In this document: piece by piece, positions 60,918 to 64,000 of the stretch
How positions within the stretch are numbered: position 1 is the first letter of the stretch
Layout: each line of letters begins with the position of its first letter
Source: a virus
Reading direction: 5' to 3' (one strand)
Virus record (IMG/VR): IMGVR_UViG_3300010392_000664
Location: 29,005 to 93,004 of that record
Length of the DNA: 64,000 bases
Made by a program: the position numbers and the translations under genes
The notes under the pieces: model-generated
The model's database searches: none
What the model was told of the DNA's origin: nothing
The model's input: the letters and a program-made list of their open reading frames with translations, nothing else

Positions 60918-61055
60918 ATGAACTATTATTTCACAGGATTCGGTGACCTGCTCGATACCGAAAACACTGATAATTGGCAAGATGATGATAACGAGGAAAG
61001 CGAACTGCTTGATTCTGAAATAGAAGTACACCTCGATGATCTAGTCGACAGTTGA
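60918..61055 (+). CDS. small acidic protein, 45 aa
   Basis: Too short for standard calling but it has the family leader AAAGAAAGATACCCG. MNYYFTGFGDLLDTENTDNWQ followed by a very acidic DDDNEESELLDSEIE. Could be a DNA mimic, in the way other small acidic phage proteins are. Stop TGA is in GTTGACTGAG. Confidence 0.45.
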   Translation: MNYYFTGFGDLLDTENTDNWQDDDNEESELLDSEIEVHLDDLVDS

Positions 61056-61108
61056 CTGAGTACGCGATTGTAAGTTGACCGAGTCTCCCTAAAAGAAAGA
61101 TGACTAAG

Positions 61109-61303
61109 ATGACATACGCACTAGCACGATTATTAAAAGACGCACATCCCGAACAGAACCCCCGATATTACCCAAACTACTCTGGTCGAGGAATGTACGG
61201 TGAGTCAACTCTCGGACTCGTCGTCAACGACAAGCCTGCCGTTATCGCGAAACGGCATCGACTACGATACGACAACCTAGGGCTCCGATGGATATTGTAC
61301 TAA
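61109..61303 (+). CDS. hypothetical basic protein, 64 aa
   Basis: ATG at 61109 after GAAAGATGACTAAG. MTYALARLLKDAHPEQNPRYYPNYSGRGMYGESTLGLVVNDKPAVIAKRHRLRYDNLGLRW. Basic, with Tyr/Gly loop. No family. Confidence 0.5.
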   Translation: MTYALARLLKDAHPEQNPRYYPNYSGRGMYGESTLGLVVNDKPAVIAKRHRLRYDNLGLRWILY

Positions 61304-61424
61304 GTCAACAATCGGCGGTTGTTGACTAGGCTGACGAGTTGACTAAGAAACTTTGGAAAAAACGCCAAAAAAACACGTTTTTCTTGTAACATATCGCGAG
61401 TTTTTACGCTTAGCTATATAGGAA
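61303..61424 (+). promoter_or_regulatory. conserved module copy 2 (hairpin + promoter-like block)
   Basis: AGTCAACAA (61303-61311) pairs with TTGTTGACT (61319-61327). GTTGACTAAGAAACTTT starts at 61338, then an A-rich run, TTTTTCTTGTAACAT and TTTTTACGCTTAGCTATATAGGA. The TATATAG end is -10-like. Precedes the gene at 61466. Confidence 0.65.
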
Positions 61425-61465
61425 AACAACCGACAACCCGATACCCGAAAAAAGGAACCTGACCG

Positions 61466-61672
61466 ATGGATCCGAACGCCACAGTCAACGAAATCGAAAT
61501 TGCAATGGAAGACCAAGACTGGGAGCAGGCAAGGTATCTTGCCGAAGACCTGCTGACATGGCTCGACAACGGCGGGTTTCCCCCGTCAACAATGTCAGGA
61601 ACCGAAGCATACGCTTACGCTTCCTGGGTACTAGAACAATCGGATCAACGACTGTTGATGTTGACCCGGTAA
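61466..61672 (+). CDS. hypothetical acidic protein, 68 aa
   Basis: AAAAAAGGAACC before the ATG. DPNATVNEIEIAMEDQDWEQARYLAEDLLTWLDNGGFPP resembles a small TPR-like or helical phage protein of unknown function. Confidence 0.55.
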   Translation: MDPNATVNEIEIAMEDQDWEQARYLAEDLLTWLDNGGFPPSTMSGTEAYAYASWVLEQSDQRLLMLTR

Positions 61673-61728
61673 CGCGGTCGCAGTCAACAAAAGTCTCCTT
61701 ACCCAACAACCAAAAAAGGAACCCGACT

Positions 61729-62070
61729 ATGTCACGCCGGTCAATGTTAGCCGAAAACATGTATGATGCCATCACCGAAATCATGGAAAAGGAAATTGAA
61801 GAACACGTAGAGGAATCGATCGACAACGTCGTGGAGGACGCAGTCAACTGCATCATTGAAGATAAACTGAGCGAATTGCGGGACGATTTGGAAAAAGAAA
61901 TTGAAGAGCAAGACCTACGGTCAGAATTGGACGATGCCATCAGTCACATCGAAAGGTTGACTGACCGAATCGAAAAATTGGAAAAAACCAAGGTGCCCTG
62001 GTATACACCAATCATCGACCGGATCCGTTGCCTCAGTCAACGGTGGCAAAACCGAAGAGTCTCCTGCTAA
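61729..62070 (+). CDS. coiled-coil acidic protein, 113 aa
   Basis: ATG at 61729 after AAAAGGAACCCG; the frame is open from 61558 but overlaps the previous gene. Continuous helical heptads (DAITEIMEKEIEEHVEESIDNVVEDAVNCIIEDKLSELRDD...) and a basic, Trp-containing end. Possibly oligomeric. The antisense ORF of similar length is a shadow. Confidence 0.6.
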   Translation: MSRRSMLAENMYDAITEIMEKEIEEHVEESIDNVVEDAVNCIIEDKLSELRDDLEKEIEEQDLRSELDDAISHIERLTDRIEKLEKTKVPWYTPIIDRIRCLSQRWQNRRVSC

Positions 62071-62117
62071 TCGTCAACCAACAACCCGACAACCCCAAAC
62101 CGACAAAGGAAAACAAG

Positions 62118-62417
62118 ATGACCAACAACACAAACATCACCGTCCCACACTTTGGATGCTCTTGGACCGACAGCATGACGAAACATCTCAAAAAGGAATG
62201 GTTTCGGCTACACTACGATGACTTTCAAACTTCGTTGACCGAGGCAATGCCGAGGATCTGCGAATCCTGGGGGGACTGGTACAAAGCCTATAAAATCGGC
62301 TGGGTACTCAGTCACCTTTTGAAAAGAGAGATGATCCGATTGGAGACCTACAATAACTGCATCGAAATCGTCGAACTATGGAAAACAACGAAAGAGTTGA
62401 CTGAGTCGCGGTTGTAA
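62118..62417 (+). CDS. hypothetical protein, 99 aa
   Basis: ATG at 62118 with AAAGGAAAACAAG. HFGCSWTDSMTKHLKKEWFRLHYDDFQTSLTEAMPRICESWGDWYKAYKIGWVL: aromatic, helical. Stop TAA lies in the loop of the hairpin 62396-62434. Confidence 0.5.
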   Translation: MTNNTNITVPHFGCSWTDSMTKHLKKEWFRLHYDDFQTSLTEAMPRICESWGDWYKAYKIGWVLSHLLKREMIRLETYNNCIEIVELWKTTKELTESRL

Positions 62418-62434
62418 CGGTTGCCTCAGTCAAC
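62396..62434 (+). terminator. gene-end hairpin over the stop codon
   Basis: GTTGACTGAG (62396-62405) pairs perfectly with CTCAGTCAAC (62425-62434); the stop codon of the 99-aa gene is in the loop. AGTCTCCTGA follows (62435-62444). Confidence 0.55.
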
Positions 62435-62447
62435 AGTCTCCTGAAAA

Positions 62448-62534
62448 GTTGACTAAGAAACTTTCGGAAAAATTGAAAAAAACATCAGATTTCCAGTAAC
62501 ATTTGCTGACTTTTTACGCTTAGCTATATAGGAA
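62448..62534 (+). promoter_or_regulatory. conserved module copy 3
   Basis: GTTGACTAAGAAACTTTC, A-rich run, CAGTAACATTTGCTGAC, TTTTTACGCTTAGCTATATAGGA. Ends 40 nt before the ATG of the 62574 gene. Confidence 0.65.
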
Positions 62535-62573
62535 GCAGTAACAACAACCCGAAACCGACAAAGGAACCCGACA

Positions 62574-62993
62574 ATGGCAATCAACCGCAAAAAAACCCAC
62601 AACGTACATGCCACTTTCCTGTATTCCGGAATGCCCGATTATTGGAAAGGAGACGGCAGCCGATGGGATGACGACAACGGATGCCTCTTTGCATACTACG
62701 ATCACACGACAACCCTTCGACAATTGATCGACAATTGGGTAAGCGATTTTGCAAACGGCGGAGACTGCGATACTATCGACGAAAACATCACCGAATTGGA
62801 CATCAAAGTAGCATTGTTGGAAATGTTGTCACCAGCAGGAGTACAAGACTATCACGGAGACGAATTGGCAGGATGTGCGAAAGACTACCGAGATGCGAAT
62901 ACCGAAGAGGATCTGGCAAACGAGGACTGGGAATCACCCTTCGCTGTCGTATTGATCGAAACAGAACCCGTTGACCAGGACGACGGGGAATAA
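62574..62993 (+). CDS. hypothetical acidic protein, 139 aa
   Basis: AAAGGAACCCG before the ATG. Body: YSGMPDYWKGDGSRWDDDNGCLFAYYDHTTTLRQLIDNWVSDF, GDCDTIDENITELDIKVALLEML and EDLANEDWESPFAVVLIETEPV. Mostly single domain, acidic. A phage-type hypothetical protein; no catalytic motif. Confidence 0.6.
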   Translation: MAINRKKTHNVHATFLYSGMPDYWKGDGSRWDDDNGCLFAYYDHTTTLRQLIDNWVSDFANGGDCDTIDENITELDIKVALLEMLSPAGVQDYHGDELAGCAKDYRDANTEEDLANEDWESPFAVVLIETEPVDQDDGE

Positions 62994-63032
62994 GTTGACC
63001 GGGTAGCCGGTTGTACGGTTGCCCTGGTCAAC
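62994..63032 (+). terminator. gene-end hairpin, long stem
   Basis: GTTGACC (62994-63000) pairs with GGTCAAC (63026-63032) and the inner GGGTAGCCG with CGGTTGCCC (with G.U pairs); loop GTTGTA. AGTCTCCTGA follows at 63033-63042. The same sequence recurs at 63625-63663. Confidence 0.6.
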
Positions 63033-63045
63033 AGTCTCCTGAATT

Positions 63046-63130
63046 GTTGACGGAGAAACTTCTGGAATTCTGGCAGAATTTGTCAGAATTCCAGTAACAT
63101 TTGCTGACTTTTTACGCTTAGCTCACTGGA
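63046..63130 (+). promoter_or_regulatory. conserved module copy 4 (variant)
   Basis: GTTGACGGAGAAACTTCTGG, then a short A/T-rich run, CCAGTAACATTTGCTGAC, TTTTTACGCTTAGCTCACTGG. The TATATAG end is replaced here, so the conserved core is upstream of that end. Confidence 0.55.
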
Positions 63131-63164
63131 AGCATTGACAACCCCAAACCAAAAGGAAAAACCG

Positions 63165-63629
63165 ATGACTAACAAACCAGAACCACGATTGATCAGCGAC
63201 ACAGATTTCACAGATTTCTATGCAAAGGAATTCAACGACAGCGAAGAGGCATTGAAGCAGGCAATGGGCTCCGATTATTGGAACACGGTGATTGAAGTAC
63301 AAGATCGGATTTTCATCGTACCAGAGAAGGTGGCCCAAACTTTCGAAGACATGAAGTGCCCTTTCTATCGGCACCGATTTGTTGCCATACTGGAAAATAT
63401 CAACGGTTGTGAACCAAAGGAGTCTCCTGTTGACAAAGAGCATGTGTACGGGTTGAATCCCACACCAACGTATCGCTGCATCGAGGATGCCATTGTTGAC
63501 GAGATGAATACCGTCCACCATAGATGGAATCATTTCGATAGAAAAGTCATCGAGTTGGATGACTTGGTCAGCATCATGCTGCGTATTGCAGCAAGGGTTG
63601 ATCCGAAATCAGTATCCGACTGGCGTTGA
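63165..63629 (+). CDS. hypothetical protein, 154 aa
   Basis: ATG at 63165 with AAAAGGAAAAACCG. SDTDFTDFYAKEFNDSEEALKQAMGSDYWNTVIEVQDRIFIVPEKV and IEDAIVDEMNTVHHRWNHFDRKVIELDDLVSIMLRI. Soluble, helical. TTGAC-type sites remain but are sparser in this gene. No family. Confidence 0.6.
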   Translation: MTNKPEPRLISDTDFTDFYAKEFNDSEEALKQAMGSDYWNTVIEVQDRIFIVPEKVAQTFEDMKCPFYRHRFVAILENINGCEPKESPVDKEHVYGLNPTPTYRCIEDAIVDEMNTVHHRWNHFDRKVIELDDLVSIMLRIAARVDPKSVSDWR

Positions 63630-63663
63630 CCGGGTAGCCGGTTGTACGGTTGCCTCAGTCAAC
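63625..63663 (+). terminator. gene-end hairpin, near copy of 62994-63032
   Basis: GTTGACCGGGTAGCCG, loop GTTGTA, CGGTTGCC then CAGTCAAC, followed by AGTCTCCTGA (63664-63673) and the ribosome site of the next gene. Confidence 0.55.
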
Positions 63664-63687
63664 AGTCTCCTGAAAGAAAGATACCCG

Positions 63688-63975
63688 ATGAAAACTTATC
63701 GTCTCATAAACGTAGTCGGTGGGGGATTCCTCATGGAATGCCTCACCTTTGGTTTCGCAGTCAACAATGCAGTCAACATCGTGCGAAAGTCAAGCAAGGA
63801 TGCTGGTGGGATTCACGTATGGTACGATGACAAACTTGTGGCGAAAATTGACCGAAATCAAAAGTGGGTTTCCGAAGAGCATATTGCCACCTTGGTAGAA
63901 ATCGAGGAATTGGATTTCCGTCGATGGTTCGACCAAGTCAAACTTCCGTTGACTGAGTCGCCGGTTGTTGACTAA
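63688..63975 (+). CDS. hypothetical protein, 95 aa
   Basis: ATG at 63688 after GAAAGAAAGATACCCG; the long frame from 63559 overlaps the previous gene. KTYRLINVVGGGFLMECLTFGFAVNNAVNIVRKSS, GGIHVWYDDKLVAKIDRNQKWVSEEHIATLVEIEELD. Beta then helix. It ends GTT GTT GAC TAA, using a motif copy as its stop. No family. Confidence 0.55.
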   Translation: MKTYRLINVVGGGFLMECLTFGFAVNNAVNIVRKSSKDAGGIHVWYDDKLVAKIDRNQKWVSEEHIATLVEIEELDFRRWFDQVKLPLTESPVVD

Positions 63976-64000
63976 GAAACTTTGGAAAAAACGTCAAAAA
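63967..64000 (+). promoter_or_regulatory. conserved module copy 5, cut by window edge
   Basis: GTTGACTAAGAAACTTTGG then an A-rich run identical in layout to copies 1-3. The region clearly continues past the window. Confidence 0.6.

Noticed and set aside
61485-61940. 151-aa leftward Ser-rich ORF
   Set aside because: Antisense shadow of the coiled-coil gene at 61729.
57700-64000. Simple HincII/HindII-site (GTYRAC) selection
   Set aside because: Only GTTGAC/GTCAAC are enriched; GTTAAC and GTCGAC occur about once or twice, so the word is more specific than the enzyme site, and flanking YNR bases are also constrained.
1-64000. tRNA genes, integrase and terminase large subunit
   Set aside because: I looked for them and found no supportable candidates; they may lie outside the window.

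Overview
The window looks like the greater part of a tailed-phage (siphovirus-like) genome, or a prophage of one, carried as a leftward-transcribed block of about 57 kb (positions 7-57186), a divergent control region (about 57.2-58.75 kb), and a rightward block of small early-type genes (58760 to the right edge). Gene overlaps of the ATGA and TAATG type, Shine-Dalgarno sequences before nearly every start (AGGAAAACAAC, AAAGGGAAA, GGAGAA) and very little intergenic DNA are all phage-like. Two features point, tentatively, to a Planctomycetes host: a HARE-HTH protein whose body is typical of planctomycete proteins (1637-2125), and a family of virion proteins with very long interrupted polyserine tracts. 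No integrase, terminase large subunit, DNA polymerase, tRNA or CRISPR array was found.

Layout of the leftward block, in transcription order from right to left: small early or accessory genes, several paralogous (57.2-51 kb); membrane and lysis-type genes, including an r1t-type holin, a PKD-like secreted protein, a matrixin-type metalloprotease with an N-terminal peptidoglycan-binding-like region, and a membrane-anchored thioredoxin (50.5-46.7 kb); receptor-binding or depolymerase candidates with a G8/beta-helix protein and two giant Ser-rich proteins (46.6-38 kb); connector and head genes, with head completion proteins, portal, Mu F/SPP1 gp7-like protein, prohead protease and major capsid protein (37.6-26.5 kb); neck and tail genes, with a gp10-like protein, tail terminator candidate, tube protein, tail assembly chaperone pair joined by a -1 frameshift, tape measure and distal tail proteins (26.4-16.2 kb); a modification cluster of DNA methyltransferase, glycosyltransferases, SAM methyltransferases, sulfotransferase and a KdsB-like CMP-Kdo synthetase (16.1-6.9 kb); then a sigma-like factor, SNF2 helicase, ribbon-helix-helix protein, SLOG protein, Toprim primase, HARE-HTH protein and DUF932 protein (6.5-0 kb).

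The most unusual part is 57.7-64 kb. A regular array of 37 degenerate copies of a 15-16 bp imperfect palindrome (consensus GTTGACYNRGTMNNC; ideal form GTTGACTNAGTCAAC) runs from 57737 to 58360. The same hexamer (GTTGAC/GTCAAC) then pervades the rightward genes: about 130 copies in 6.3 kb by hand count, in intergenic DNA, at stop codons, in gene-end hairpins, and inside coding sequence in all three reading frames. Next to the array are three imperfect AT-rich repeats (57.37-57.66 kb) that resemble iterons, a consensus sigma70 promoter (58669-58697) and a 16-bp perfect palindrome just after it. Four full copies and one cut-off copy of a conserved intergenic module precede or follow small genes. 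I interpret this as a phage origin, partition or silencing system with a highly iterated binding site, but the function is inferred, not shown.
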